Shown here piece after piece: positions 26,320-35,062 of a stretch of DNA of 64,000 nt (within the stretch, counting starts at the first letter, position 1; each line of letters opens with the position of its first letter). The notes beneath the pieces are model-generated. The model was not told where the DNA came from, did no database searches, and worked only from the letters and a program-made list of their open reading frames with translations. The translations under genes and the position numbers were made by a program. Source of the DNA: Eudoraea chungangensis. GTDB lineage: Bacteria; Bacteroidota; Bacteroidia; Flavobacteriales; Flavobacteriaceae. The stretch covers positions 248,001 to 312,000 of the forward strand of contig NZ_JARDUB010000001.1 in the NCBI RefSeq assembly GCF_029360665.1, written 5' to 3'.

Positions 26320-27885
26320 TTAATGCCAAATAGACTGCATTGTATTAATAGTAAAAGACTGAAGTTGCAATAATTCATCCCCGGTATTCTTAATTCGAAG
26401 ACGGCTATAAGGTTCTCTGGGGAAAATCTGTGAAGTCATAACTTTCTGGCCCCTATTGACAAATATTTCAACCGAAGACCAATCCATTAAAATCCTTATC
26501 TCTATTTCTCCTGAAGGAATATCTCCCAATGGCATTCGGTGAATTTTATCCGCAAAAGCATCTTTAAAAGCCGTCTGACCCGAACTTTTCCTGTCTAATA
26601 ACAACTCTGCCTTTGCCTGATTAAAAAGGAACTTTTGTTCATCGCCCAAATCATTATAAAAAATCATTTCAAAATTTCGTCCGGCGGTTTCGAATAGTAT
26701 TTCGGACTGATTAAAATTGGCAAGACTAATTACCTTTTCCTCTTTTGCGCCAATAGAAACATCTTTTGAAAGTATAGGATTTCTTAAACTATTCAGCGTT
26801 TCCAGCGGATAATTAAAAAGTGTAAAACTATCGTCTACCTTTTCTAAAAATAAATTTCTTGGAAGCGTCATGGCACTTCTCCAACGTTTTGTTGGGGTAT
26901 CTCTTGCGTAGTCCCAATTACTCATCCAGCCAATAAAGATACGCTCGTCTGAAGGAGTATTGTTATAGGTTACCCCCGCATAATTATCCGTTCCCCAATC
27001 TATCCATTTCACCTCTTTTTGTTCTGAAGTAAAGGTGGCTCCATCAAAATCTCCAACAAAGTATTGTGTGCCGCTTCCTCCGTTTGGAGCCCCCGGATTT
27101 ATGCTAATCAACAAAACCCATTTCTTTTCTCCTGTTTTCCCTACTTCTAAGGGAAATAGATCTGGACATTCCCATACCCCTCCATGGGCTCCAACCTCTT
27201 TACCAAAACTACTCCTTAGCTCCCAGTCTTTTAGGTTTGTAGAATTGTAAATAAGTGCATGATCCCCTGCCACCAGAACTAAAACCCAACTTTTAGACTC
27301 TTGGTGCCAAAAGACTTTAGGGTCCCTAAAGTCTTTAATCCCGGGATTAGATATAACAGGGTTTTTAGCGTATTTAACCCAAGAATCTCCGTTGTCTAAA
27401 CTATAAGCTATTCCTTGCGTTTGATAGTCCAAATTGCCGGCCTTTTCGCCTTCCATATTGTGGTAGGTGAATATTGCTACCAAAGGTGCTGTATCCTCAG
27501 TACCATAACCTGAAGTATTCCCCTTATCTACAACTGCACTTCCGGAAAATATATAACCTTTTTCATCTGGAAATAATGCGATAGGGCGATGTTCCCACGA
27601 TACCATATCCCTACTCACTGCATGACCCCAATGCATTGGTCCCCAAACAATATCTTCCGGATAAAACTGGTAAAACAAATGATAAACACCATCATTATAG
27701 ACTAATCCATTGGGGTCATTCATCCATTTCTCTGTCGGAGAAAAATGGTATTGCGGCCTATATTGTTCCTCATACGTATTTACAATAGATTCTTTAACCG
27801 GCAAGGTAGTTTTATCTAAATTTTTATTCTTGCAAGCACTGAGGAAACAAATGAAGCACAATCCTATACAAAATTCGGTCTTCAT
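26320..27885 (-). CDS. Glycoside hydrolase family 32 lipoprotein (levanase/fructanase type)
   Basis: About 521 residues from ATG 27885, which begins a lipoprotein signal with lipobox CFLSAC; an upstream in-frame start at 27918 would spoil it. GH32 triad: nucleophile Asp in WMNDPNGLVY, transition-state Asp in DFRDPKVFW, acid/base Glu in VWECPDLF. A C-terminal beta-sandwich ends the chain (DWSSVEIFVNRGQKVMTSQIFP). It hydrolyses beta-fructosides, most likely levan- or inulin-type chains at the cell surface. No SusC/D or fructokinase is adjacent, so it may be a stray component of a fructan system. Confidence 0.93.
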   Translation of the reverse strand: MKTEFCIGLCFICFLSACKNKNLDKTTLPVKESIVNTYEEQYRPQYHFSPTEKWMNDPNGLVYNDGVYHLFYQFYPEDIVWGPMHWGHAVSRDMVSWEHRPIALFPDEKGYIFSGSAVVDKGNTSGYGTEDTAPLVAIFTYHNMEGEKAGNLDYQTQGIAYSLDNGDSWVKYAKNPVISNPGIKDFRDPKVFWHQESKSWVLVLVAGDHALIYNSTNLKDWELRSSFGKEVGAHGGVWECPDLFPLEVGKTGEKKWVLLISINPGAPNGGSGTQYFVGDFDGATFTSEQKEVKWIDWGTDNYAGVTYNNTPSDERIFIGWMSNWDYARDTPTKRWRSAMTLPRNLFLEKVDDSFTLFNYPLETLNSLRNPILSKDVSIGAKEEKVISLANFNQSEILFETAGRNFEMIFYNDLGDEQKFLFNQAKAELLLDRKSSGQTAFKDAFADKIHRMPLGDIPSGEIEIRILMDWSSVEIFVNRGQKVMTSQIFPREPYSRLRIKNTGDELLQLQSFTINTMQSIWH

Positions 27886-27997
27886 TTTAAATTGTTTTGG
27901 GAATAAACTAAAGTACACTCTTATCTTTTATTTCACAAACATTCTTTAAGCTCATTCTAGCCTTAATACCTATCTTTATACTAATAAAGGACGTGCA

Positions 27998-28489
27998 GTG
28001 AAGTTTCATTTGAGCATACTATATGCAGTGTTAACAGTTACTTTGGTTTCTTCTCAAGAGAGTATTGAAGAGACTCTAAGACGTTATAACGAAGATTCAG
28101 TCCCCTATATTAGTGTGAAGGAATTGAATGAAAAGAACAATGTTCTAATTTTAGACGCAAGAACAAAACAAGAATACCGTATAAGCCATCTCAGAAAAGC
28201 TATTTGGGTTGGGTACAAGGATTTTGATATTGTTTCCTTTTTAGAAAACCACTCCAATAAGAATCAAAATATTGTAGTTTATTGCTCCGTTGGAGTGCGA
28301 TCTGAAGATATAGGAGAGTCCCTTTTGAAATATGGATATCTTAATGTGTCTAATTTGTACGGCGGTATTTTTGCATGGACCAATTCAGGGTTTTCCGTTT
28401 ACGATAGTCTTGAAAATAAGACGCAAAAAGTACATGCTTTTGGTAAGGAATGGAGTCATTTATTGACCAATGCCGAAAAAGTATACTAA
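27998..28489 (+). CDS. Secreted rhodanese-domain protein
   Basis: A 163-residue protein starting at GTG 27998, which directly begins a signal peptide (MKFHLSILYAVLTVTLVSSQ). A single rhodanese domain follows, with LILDARTKQEYRISHLRKA and active-site Cys in VYCSVGVRSEDIGESL, then NLYGGIFAWTNSG. The loop C-S-V-G-V-R fits a sulfurtransferase. Periplasmic. First gene of a rightward cluster (rhodanese, TIGR04282-like, nucleoside phosphorylase, DUF547, TIGR04283-like). TATCTTTA at 27971-27978 may be its -7 element. Confidence 0.88.
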   Translation: MKFHLSILYAVLTVTLVSSQESIEETLRRYNEDSVPYISVKELNEKNNVLILDARTKQEYRISHLRKAIWVGYKDFDIVSFLENHSNKNQNIVVYCSVGVRSEDIGESLLKYGYLNVSNLYGGIFAWTNSGFSVYDSLENKTQKVHAFGKEWSHLLTNAEKVY

Positions 28490-28510
28490 TATAAAATCTT
28501 AGCATAGCAT

Positions 28511-29125
28511 ATGAATAAGAAAGACTTACTGTTAATTTTTACTCGTAATCCGGAACTTGGAAAGTGCAAAACGAGGTTAGCAGCAAGCATAGGAGACAAA
28601 AATGCCTTGGAAGTATACCTTCAATTATTAGAACACACCAAAAACATTACCCAAGGTTTAGTATGCACTAAGGAGGTTTATTTTTCAGAAGACATAGAGA
28701 AAGACACCCTTTGGGATAAAGAGACATTCAGCAAAAAACTCCAAAAAGGAGAAGACCTGGGTGAAAAGATGTACAATGCTTTTAAGCTGGGTTTTGAAAA
28801 TGGGTTTGAAAATATTGTGGTCATTGGAAGTGATATTTATGATTTGGATTCCGATACACTTAAAAAAGCCTTTGCACAACTTGAATATCACGAATACGTT
28901 TTGGGCCCGGCCCAAGACGGAGGGTATTATCTGTTGGGTATGAAACAATTAAATCCTTCTCTTTTTAAAAATAAAACCTGGGGTACAAGCTCTGTTCTCG
29001 CGGAAACTTTAAAGGATATAGGTGAGAAGAGCGTTTTACTATTATCTGAAAGAAACGACATAGACGTTTATAATGACTTAAAAGGCATCGATTTATTTGA
29101 ATCTTACCTAAAGCCAGATTTATGA
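28511..29125 (+). CDS. TIGR04282-like nucleotidyl/glycosyltransferase (DUF2064)
   Basis: A 204-residue protein of the GT-A/CofC-like fold: LLIFTRNPELGKCKTRLAASIGDKNAL at the start, then IVVIGSDIYDLD and YVLGPAQDGGYYLLGM. This is the family originally defined by linkage to radical-SAM/selenodomain loci, now associated with arsenosugar biosynthesis. Actual donor and acceptor are unknown. Overlaps the nucleoside phosphorylase gene by ATGA. Confidence 0.85.
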   Translation: MNKKDLLLIFTRNPELGKCKTRLAASIGDKNALEVYLQLLEHTKNITQGLVCTKEVYFSEDIEKDTLWDKETFSKKLQKGEDLGEKMYNAFKLGFENGFENIVVIGSDIYDLDSDTLKKAFAQLEYHEYVLGPAQDGGYYLLGMKQLNPSLFKNKTWGTSSVLAETLKDIGEKSVLLLSERNDIDVYNDLKGIDLFESYLKPDL

Positions 29126-29937
29126 CAAACAAACAATTGAAAGAGTCTTACGACTATCTTATAAACAAGGGCTTTGAAGCCCCAGAACTGGGGATTGTCC
29201 TAGGCACTGGTTTGGAACAATTAGTTGGCTTTATTGAAAATCCAATAACCGCTCACTACCACCACATACCGTTTTTTCCATTAGCCACGGTGGAGTTTCA
29301 TTCCGGTAAGTTAATCTACGGATTTCTGGAAAACAAAAGAGTCGTCGTTATGCAGGGTAGGTTTCATTGTTATGAGGGCTATTCCTTTTTAGATGTTACC
29401 TATCCGATACGTGTTATGCATAGTTTAGGAATAAATAAGCTCTTTATTTCCAATGCCGCTGGAGCCATAAATCTCGATTTTAAAAAAGGAGATCTTATGC
29501 TAATTGAAGATCATATAAATTTTCAAGGCGGTTCTCCTTTGGCTTTTAAAAATGTTGCAGATTTTGGCCCAAGATTTGTGGATATGAGCGAGCCTTATGA
29601 CCCCCAAATGAGGCAATTAATTACCTCTATAGCTCAAGAGCAACAAATAACACTGCGTCATGGGGTCTACGCTTCGGTGGTAGGACCACAACTAGAGACC
29701 AAGGCAGAATACCGTATGCTAAAAATAATAGGCGCCGATGCGGTAGGGATGAGCACCGTTCCGGAAGTAATCGTGGCCAACCAACTTAAGCTACCAGTCA
29801 TGGCAATTTCAGTACTTACAGATGAATGCGATCCTGATAATTTAAAACCAGTTCATATTTCGGATATCTTAAAAGTTTCTTCGGAAGCAGAACCCAAAAT
29901 GATCACTTTGTTTCGCGAATTAATTAAAAATCTCTAA
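29122..29937 (+). CDS. Purine nucleoside phosphorylase, trimeric type
   Basis: A 271-residue enzyme: phosphate site IVLGTGLEQL (Gly-rich loop has Thr-Gly where many have Ser-Gly), VVVMQGRFHCYEGY, LFISNAAGAINLDFKKGDLMLIEDHIN, purine site GPQLETKAEYRM and ADAVGMSTVPEVIVA. It cleaves purine nucleosides with phosphate to base plus ribose-1-phosphate. Coupling to the TIGR04282-like transferase suggests a role in nucleoside-derived sugar chemistry, e.g. cleaving a 5'-modified adenosine, though ordinary salvage is possible. Confidence 0.93.
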   Translation: MTNKQLKESYDYLINKGFEAPELGIVLGTGLEQLVGFIENPITAHYHHIPFFPLATVEFHSGKLIYGFLENKRVVVMQGRFHCYEGYSFLDVTYPIRVMHSLGINKLFISNAAGAINLDFKKGDLMLIEDHINFQGGSPLAFKNVADFGPRFVDMSEPYDPQMRQLITSIAQEQQITLRHGVYASVVGPQLETKAEYRMLKIIGADAVGMSTVPEVIVANQLKLPVMAISVLTDECDPDNLKPVHISDILKVSSEAEPKMITLFRELIKNL

Positions 29938-29945
29938 AGTATTTA

Positions 29946-29981
29946 TTACAAGAATGTTTGTAAGTTTTACTACAGTAAAAC
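29946..29981 (+). repeat. Two abutting 18-bp inverted repeats upstream of the DUF547 gene
   Basis: TTACAA(6 nt)TTGTAA spans 29946-29963. GTTTTACT(AC)AGTAAAAC spans 29964-29981 and starts on the very next base. Each is 18 bp. No T run follows in the direction of transcription, so they are not ordinary terminators; tandem operators or an mRNA structure in the 60-bp gap are likelier. Confidence 0.5.
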
Positions 29982-29997
29982 CACTAAAAAAAATAAA

Positions 29998-30753
29998 ATG
30001 CCTGCTTCCATCAAATATTCTGTCCTCTTAATCTTCGCAGCTGCCGTCTTTTTCGATGGGAGTGAGTTTAACAATTATAAGGATAAAACCCCAAATATAT
30101 ATGGCCTTTGGGATTCTCTTCTTTCCAGGCATGTAGATTCCAAAGGAAACGTAGATTATAAAGCTTTTAAAGATGAGGAAGAAGATTTGGAAGCTTATTT
30201 GCAGGCCATGGCACAAGACATCCCCAATAAAAACTGGTCCAAAGCTAAGACCCTTGCATTTTATATTAACCTTTACAATGCCGCAACGGTAAATCTAATT
30301 ATTAAAAACTATCCCATAAATAGTATCCGTGATATTAAGAATCCATGGGGTAAAAAAATAGTACCGCAAAATGGACGCTTACTGTCTTTAGGAGAAATCG
30401 AACACGACATCCTGAGAAAAATGGACGATCCCAGAATCCATTTTGCAATAAATTGCGCTTCTGTCTCTTGTCCAAAATTGAATAATTTTGCCTTCAGCGA
30501 AAAAAACCTAGAAGAGCAACTAGAAAAAGTTAGTAAAGAGTTTATATTGGACTCTACAAAAAATATAATTTCTCAGGATAGTGTCGTCTTGTCCGAGATA
30601 TTCAAATGGTATAAAAAAGACTTTGAAACAAATGGTTCGGTACTTGAGTACCTGAGCAATTACCTAAATACACCCATTGCTGCAGATGCAAAAATAGCCT
30701 ATCTTAAGTACGATTGGAATCTGAACAACATAAACCCCAAAAGTCTTGATTAG
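29998..30753 (+). CDS. DUF547 protein
   Basis: A 251-residue protein with a probable N-terminal signal or anchor (SVLLIFAAAVFF). The DUF547 domain shows LWDSLLSRHVDSKGNVDYKAF, TLAFYINLYNAATVNLI, PWGKKIV, and RIHFAINCASVSCPKL, with the conserved Cys pair. Fold is related to papain-like or transglutaminase proteins but enzymatic activity is unproven. The next gene starts within its last codons (8-bp overlap). Confidence 0.85.
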   Translation: MPASIKYSVLLIFAAAVFFDGSEFNNYKDKTPNIYGLWDSLLSRHVDSKGNVDYKAFKDEEEDLEAYLQAMAQDIPNKNWSKAKTLAFYINLYNAATVNLIIKNYPINSIRDIKNPWGKKIVPQNGRLLSLGEIEHDILRKMDDPRIHFAINCASVSCPKLNNFAFSEKNLEEQLEKVSKEFILDSTKNIISQDSVVLSEIFKWYKKDFETNGSVLEYLSNYLNTPIAADAKIAYLKYDWNLNNINPKSLD

Positions 30754-31438
30754 CATTATCATTCCTGTCTTAAATGAAGAGACTCAAATAGAAACACTCC
30801 TCGGGTATTTAGAAAAATATGTAAATGGGGATCTAATAGAAGAAATAATAGTTGTAGACGGCGGAAGTTTTGATTCTACTGTGGAAACAGCAAAGGCTTA
30901 TGGCATAAAAGTATTGGAAGGCGCCAAGGGAAGAGCTAAACAGATGAATTTAGGTGCTTCATTTGCTAAAGGTTCAATTTTCTACTTTTTACATGTAGAT
31001 ACCTTGCCCCCAGTAGATTTCGACAAAAGCATCGTGAGTTCTATTGAGAGAAATAGCGAGGCAGGATGCTTTAGGTTAAAATTTGATAGTGATAATAAAT
31101 TATTACGGCTCTTTTCCTGGTTCACAAGAATAAACCATCGTCTGTGCCGGGGAGGAGATCAGTCCTTATTTATCACCAAATCCCTTTTTGAAAAATGCAA
31201 TGGATTTAATGAAGACTATATTATTTATGAAGACAACGAATTTATTGGCCGCCTATATAACGCAACCAAATTTAAAGTGTTAGCGCATCAGGTTAAAACA
31301 TCAGCAAGAAAGTACGAAAAAATAGGAACCCTGAGGCTGCAGTATTATTTTGGAATGATACACTTACAAAATTCGATGGGGGCAGGACCAGCAGAACTGT
31401 ACAAATACTATCAAAAGAAGATTAATACTAAGATATAA
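30746..31438 (+). CDS. TIGR04283-like family 2 glycosyltransferase
   Basis: A 230-residue GT2: MISIIIPVLNEETQI, acidic IVVDGGSFDSTVETA, the DxD-like FLHVDTLPP, and CRGGDQSLFITKSLFEKCNGFNEDYIIYEDNEFIGRL. Short form without membrane segments, matching TIGR04283 (transferase 2 of radical-SAM/selenodomain loci, later called arsenosugar-associated). The start is TTG at 30746, the only start that gives the canonical MISIIIP opening; it overlaps the DUF547 stop, implying coupled translation. Confidence 0.85.
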   Translation: MISIIIPVLNEETQIETLLGYLEKYVNGDLIEEIIVVDGGSFDSTVETAKAYGIKVLEGAKGRAKQMNLGASFAKGSIFYFLHVDTLPPVDFDKSIVSSIERNSEAGCFRLKFDSDNKLLRLFSWFTRINHRLCRGGDQSLFITKSLFEKCNGFNEDYIIYEDNEFIGRLYNATKFKVLAHQVKTSARKYEKIGTLRLQYYFGMIHLQNSMGAGPAELYKYYQKKINTKI

Positions 31439-31445
31439 TCTCTAA

Positions 31446-32525
31446 TTACTTCGATTCGTAATCGAGCAGAATACCTTCCGAAATCCATTTGGCAAGGGCT
31501 TGTCTATTATCATGATCCAAAATACGTTTCTGGTCTTTCGTGTTTCTAATATTCCCGATCTCGATAAAAGTCATTGCAGGAAGGGTCTTTTTTACTACAT
31601 AGAGACTAGATCTATCCTGAAAAGTACCAGAATAGGTCCTGTTTGGTTGGTATTTCTGATACTTCTGTTTAAAGGTTTGATGTATGCTTTCCGCCAATTT
31701 TTTTCCATTCTTACTCTTTTCATGATGGTAAAAAAAGACGTCAATATTCTGCCCTGTGCTCCTGCTATCTACGTGAGTAACAATTAATCTTTGATGCTTT
31801 CCTTTGTTCTTCCTGTATAGGTTGTTTACCGCCGTTACCCTTTGATCCAGTCGTGCCTTTTGGTTGTATGGTATCTTTTTAGCAGGGTAAACTACCTCAT
31901 CCTTGTCCATTTCCAAGATTTTTGCATCTCTTATGCCGTCGTCCAAGTCGCGTACAATAATATAAACCATGGCATCGTGAGAAATCAATTCTCTTGCCAA
32001 TCGCAGAGTAACGTCATAGGCATATTCGTCTTCAGCAATAGATTTTCCTTTGTATTTGGTCATAGCTCCGGGGTCTGGACCACCATGTCCTGAAACCAAA
32101 TAATAGACGGTACCACTTAAACGTTTGCTCTTGGAAGGAACATTTTTATACTTTTCACCAAAAATTTTATAGGTAACTCCTTCTTCAGTATCTTCCTCCT
32201 TAGTGCCAGGCTCCTTAGCAGAGACCGTATCGCCCTGCGTTTCAATTTTCTTGGGAATTAGGTAGGTCATTCCTTCTAAGAGCTGGATACTATCCTTTAG
32301 TTTCGCTTCATTAAGACTGATAAAATCTTTATAGGAATTATATGGGTCTACACCATTCTTTCTTAAAAAGGAATAAATCCCATCGCCCTTTTCGGCAATG
32401 GCCTCGTCTAAGGAATCCTGGCCAAATACTGAAATGCAGAAAAAAACTAAACCAAAAAAGAGACTATTTCGCAGCAAGGGTGATGTTTTGTTACAAAGTT
32501 TATCAAATATGTTGCCAAATAGCAA
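31446..32525 (-). CDS. N-acetylmuramoyl-L-alanine amidase, secreted
   Basis: A 359-residue protein with N-terminal hydrophobic signal (LRNSLFFGLVFFCISVFGQ). Residues 40-90 look like a LysM-type peptidoglycan-binding segment (GDGIYSFLRKNGVDP, LKDSIQLLEGMTYLIPKK). The amidase_3 domain has zinc ligands in LVSGHGGPDPGA and LIVTHVDSRS and the catalytic Glu in MTFIEIGNIRNTKDQKRIL. It cleaves the amide between MurNAc and L-Ala in periplasmic cell wall. Leftward gene inserted into the otherwise rightward cluster. Confidence 0.9.
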   Translation of the reverse strand: MLFGNIFDKLCNKTSPLLRNSLFFGLVFFCISVFGQDSLDEAIAEKGDGIYSFLRKNGVDPYNSYKDFISLNEAKLKDSIQLLEGMTYLIPKKIETQGDTVSAKEPGTKEEDTEEGVTYKIFGEKYKNVPSKSKRLSGTVYYLVSGHGGPDPGAMTKYKGKSIAEDEYAYDVTLRLARELISHDAMVYIIVRDLDDGIRDAKILEMDKDEVVYPAKKIPYNQKARLDQRVTAVNNLYRKNKGKHQRLIVTHVDSRSTGQNIDVFFYHHEKSKNGKKLAESIHQTFKQKYQKYQPNRTYSGTFQDRSSLYVVKKTLPAMTFIEIGNIRNTKDQKRILDHDNRQALAKWISEGILLDYESK

Positions 32526-32561
32526 ATGAAAAATAAACTTTAAGAAAACAAAAGACTTCCA

Positions 32562-33569
32562 TTAGCCTTTTGTGTAGAATATTTTAATGATTTCTTCTGC
32601 CGGTTTATTTTGCGGTGTAAACCTATTGTCGTTTCCCCCACCTGCCTTATCATGTTCAATAAACCACTTCCAGACAAAACCTCCGGCAAACCAATCTTCA
32701 TTCCAAAACTCTTCAAAAATAGCCCTCTTGGCATTTACTTGAGCCTCCAAATTAATACCTTCCTCTGTTCGATCTACTAACCACGGTTTTTTGGCAGTAT
32801 AGTCCATACTACGATATCCAAATTCTGTGAAAATTACCTGTCTTTCTGTTTTGGATGACAAAGAGGCAATTTGATCTTTCCAAGGTTTCCAGCCCTTTTT
32901 AAGTTGCGCTACCGTTGGGGTTTTGGCGTCAGATAATGGAAAATATGCATCGATCCCAATAAAGTCTAGGTCTTTCCAAAACGGGGTTCTTTTGTATTCA
33001 TCCCAATTGGCCGCATAGGTTAGTTTTCCTTTATAAACTTTTCTAATCTCGTGAATTAAGGAAATCCAATACTTCGGTCTATTTTTCACAAACTGCTCCA
33101 ATTCTGTACCAATACAGAAAATTTCTGTTCTGGTTTCCTGAGCTAATTCAGCATAGGTAAGAATAAAGTCACGATAGGAAGACTCTAGTTTTTTCCAGTC
33201 TTGTTCTGAGTTCATTTTAAGGTTACCTGTAAACTCTCCTTTCCAAATCCAAATTTGTGGCTTCAACATAACTCTTACCTTATTAGCCCTCAAAAGTTCA
33301 ATATATTGCCTGGCTCCACCTTTGGTTTCTCCATACCACTGTCTGTCAGTATTAAAAACAAGCTCAGGTGATTCTAAGTTTTTAATAAACCCAAAAGGCA
33401 TTACGGCGGCATGGTCGGCATTTATTTCAAGAAAAGCATCAACATGTTCTTGTACCGCCTTTTCTCTGGAGGCCACAAAACTGATACCATTGATTTTGCT
33501 TTCTGCCTGACTTGTACAAGAAAGTTGAAAAAGAATAAGGAATAAAAACGCTACGATTCGCATAATCAT
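32562..33569 (-). CDS. GH113-like TIM-barrel glycoside hydrolase lipoprotein
   Basis: A 335-residue lipoprotein (ILFQLSC lipobox, Cys about 18). TIM-barrel pattern of the GH113 beta-mannanase family: INADHAAVMPFGFI, ANKVRVMLKPQIWIWKGEF, proposed acid/base Glu in FCIGTELEQFV, LDFIGIDAYFPLSD, and nucleophile Glu in VIFTEFGYRS, followed by GGFVWKWF. Some members of this group in flavobacteria are annotated only as glycosidase-like. It precedes the amidase by about 36 bp on the same strand; the pair may be cell-wall related rather than mannan related. Confidence 0.8.
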   Translation of the reverse strand: MIMRIVAFLFLILFQLSCTSQAESKINGISFVASREKAVQEHVDAFLEINADHAAVMPFGFIKNLESPELVFNTDRQWYGETKGGARQYIELLRANKVRVMLKPQIWIWKGEFTGNLKMNSEQDWKKLESSYRDFILTYAELAQETRTEIFCIGTELEQFVKNRPKYWISLIHEIRKVYKGKLTYAANWDEYKRTPFWKDLDFIGIDAYFPLSDAKTPTVAQLKKGWKPWKDQIASLSSKTERQVIFTEFGYRSMDYTAKKPWLVDRTEEGINLEAQVNAKRAIFEEFWNEDWFAGGFVWKWFIEHDKAGGGNDNRFTPQNKPAEEIIKIFYTKG

Positions 33570-33586
33570 AATTATGGAGGTCTAAA

Positions 33587-33613
33587 CAAAAATAAGATAT
33601 AATTACGGATCAA
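33587..33613 (-). promoter_or_regulatory. Predicted promoter for the GH113-like/amidase pair
   Basis: On the minus strand TTTG (TTG at 33611-33613) precedes TATTTTTG (33587-33594), an exact TAnnTTTG. The spacer is 16 nt, slightly short. It lies 18 nt before the start codon at 33569. Confidence 0.45.
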
Positions 33614-33679
33614 ATTCTGTACTCTTTGTTAAGTTATTATCTTTATAAACGACAGACCTATCAAATTCAAACCAATTCT

Positions 33680-35017
33680 ATGCAGAATATTGTCATAATA
33701 GGAAATGGCATTGCCGGCGTAACCGTCGCAAGGCATATTCGCAAAAACTCTAACGACAGAATTATTATTATATCTGCTGAAACGGACCACTTTTTCTCTA
33801 GGACCGCGCTAATGTATGTTTATATGGGGCATATGAAGTTTGAGCATATAAAACCTTATGAGGATTGGTTTTGGAAAAAAAACCGTATCGAATTAGTCCG
33901 GGGATACGTGAGTGAGATAAGGCCAAAGGAAAAAGAACTGCTTATAGAAGACGCCAGAATTATAAAGTTCAACAAACTTGTGTTGGCCACCGGTTCTAAA
34001 CCAAACAAATTTGGTTGGCCTGGCCAAGATCTTTTTGGAGTGCAAGGCCTTTATTCTAAACAGGATTTAGACCTTTTAGAGGTAAATGCTCCTAACAAGG
34101 AAGTTTGCAAACGCGCTGTTATTGTTGGTGGAGGCTTAATTGGAATTGAACTGGCAGAAATGTTACGCAGCAGAAACATCGCTGTAACCTTTTTAGTAAG
34201 GGAGCAGAATTTTTGGGACGGTGTACTCCCAGAAGGAGAAGCAAAAATGATTAATGAGCATATTCTTGATCATCATATAGATTTGCGGCTAGCAACTAAT
34301 CTTGTTGAAATTATAGGCTCTGAAAATGGAAGAGTAAAAGCCGTAAAAACAGATAAGGGAGATATTATTGATTGCGACTTTGTTGGATTAACCGCTGGGG
34401 TAACGCCTAACATAACTTTTCTAAATAATTCTGGTCTGGATTTGGGCAAGGGAATTAAGGTAAATAAATATCTGGAGACGAATCTGGAGGATATCTATGC
34501 CATAGGAGACTGTGCAGAGCAGTTAGAACCAGAAGAGAATCGTAGGGCTGTTGAAGCTGTCTGGTATACCGGAAGAATGATGGGAGAAACATTGGCGCAA
34601 ACTCTTTGTGGCAACAAAACTGCTTACAAACCAGGTAATTGGTTTAATTCTGCAAAATTCCTGGATATTGAGTACCAAACGTATGGCTGGGTGAATAGCC
34701 TAAGAAATAGAAAAGAATACGAATTACATTTTCATTGGCGACATCTCACAGAGAAAATATGCATCACGCTAGCTTATCACCATTCCACTAAAAAATTTTT
34801 AGGAATAAACACTTTTGGAATTAGAATGCGTCATAAGGTATTCGACCGCTGGCTAAATGAAGAGAGAGACCTAGAATACGTTGTCTCTCATTTAAGGGAT
34901 GCCAATTTTGATCCAGAATTTTATAGGCAGTATGAGCCCGAGATAATTGCAAAATTTAATTCGGAATTAAATGCCCAAATAAGTCTTAAAAAGAAACAAT
35001 GGAACAGGATATTTTAG
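33680..35017 (+). CDS. NAD(P)/FAD-dependent oxidoreductase
   Basis: About 445 residues from ATG 33680 (MQNIVIIGNGIAGVTVARHIR); a TTG at 33626 would add an unneeded 18 residues before the FAD loop. Two dinucleotide folds are visible: FAD GNGIAG, ATGSKPN, NAD VIVGGGLIGIELAEML and the second FAD site IYAIGDCAEQ. The pattern is that of nitrite-reductase/rubredoxin-reductase-type flavoproteins with a C-terminal extension (WRHLTEKICITLAYHHSTKKF). It is 45 bp from a membrane Fe-S protein, suggesting an electron-transfer pair. Confidence 0.9.
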   Translation: MQNIVIIGNGIAGVTVARHIRKNSNDRIIIISAETDHFFSRTALMYVYMGHMKFEHIKPYEDWFWKKNRIELVRGYVSEIRPKEKELLIEDARIIKFNKLVLATGSKPNKFGWPGQDLFGVQGLYSKQDLDLLEVNAPNKEVCKRAVIVGGGLIGIELAEMLRSRNIAVTFLVREQNFWDGVLPEGEAKMINEHILDHHIDLRLATNLVEIIGSENGRVKAVKTDKGDIIDCDFVGLTAGVTPNITFLNNSGLDLGKGIKVNKYLETNLEDIYAIGDCAEQLEPEENRRAVEAVWYTGRMMGETLAQTLCGNKTAYKPGNWFNSAKFLDIEYQTYGWVNSLRNRKEYELHFHWRHLTEKICITLAYHHSTKKFLGINTFGIRMRHKVFDRWLNEERDLEYVVSHLRDANFDPEFYRQYEPEIIAKFNSELNAQISLKKKQWNRIF

Positions 35018-35062
35018 AAAAGCTAAGGTTGAATTTTTTTAATACTAAAAACCAATAGATCT

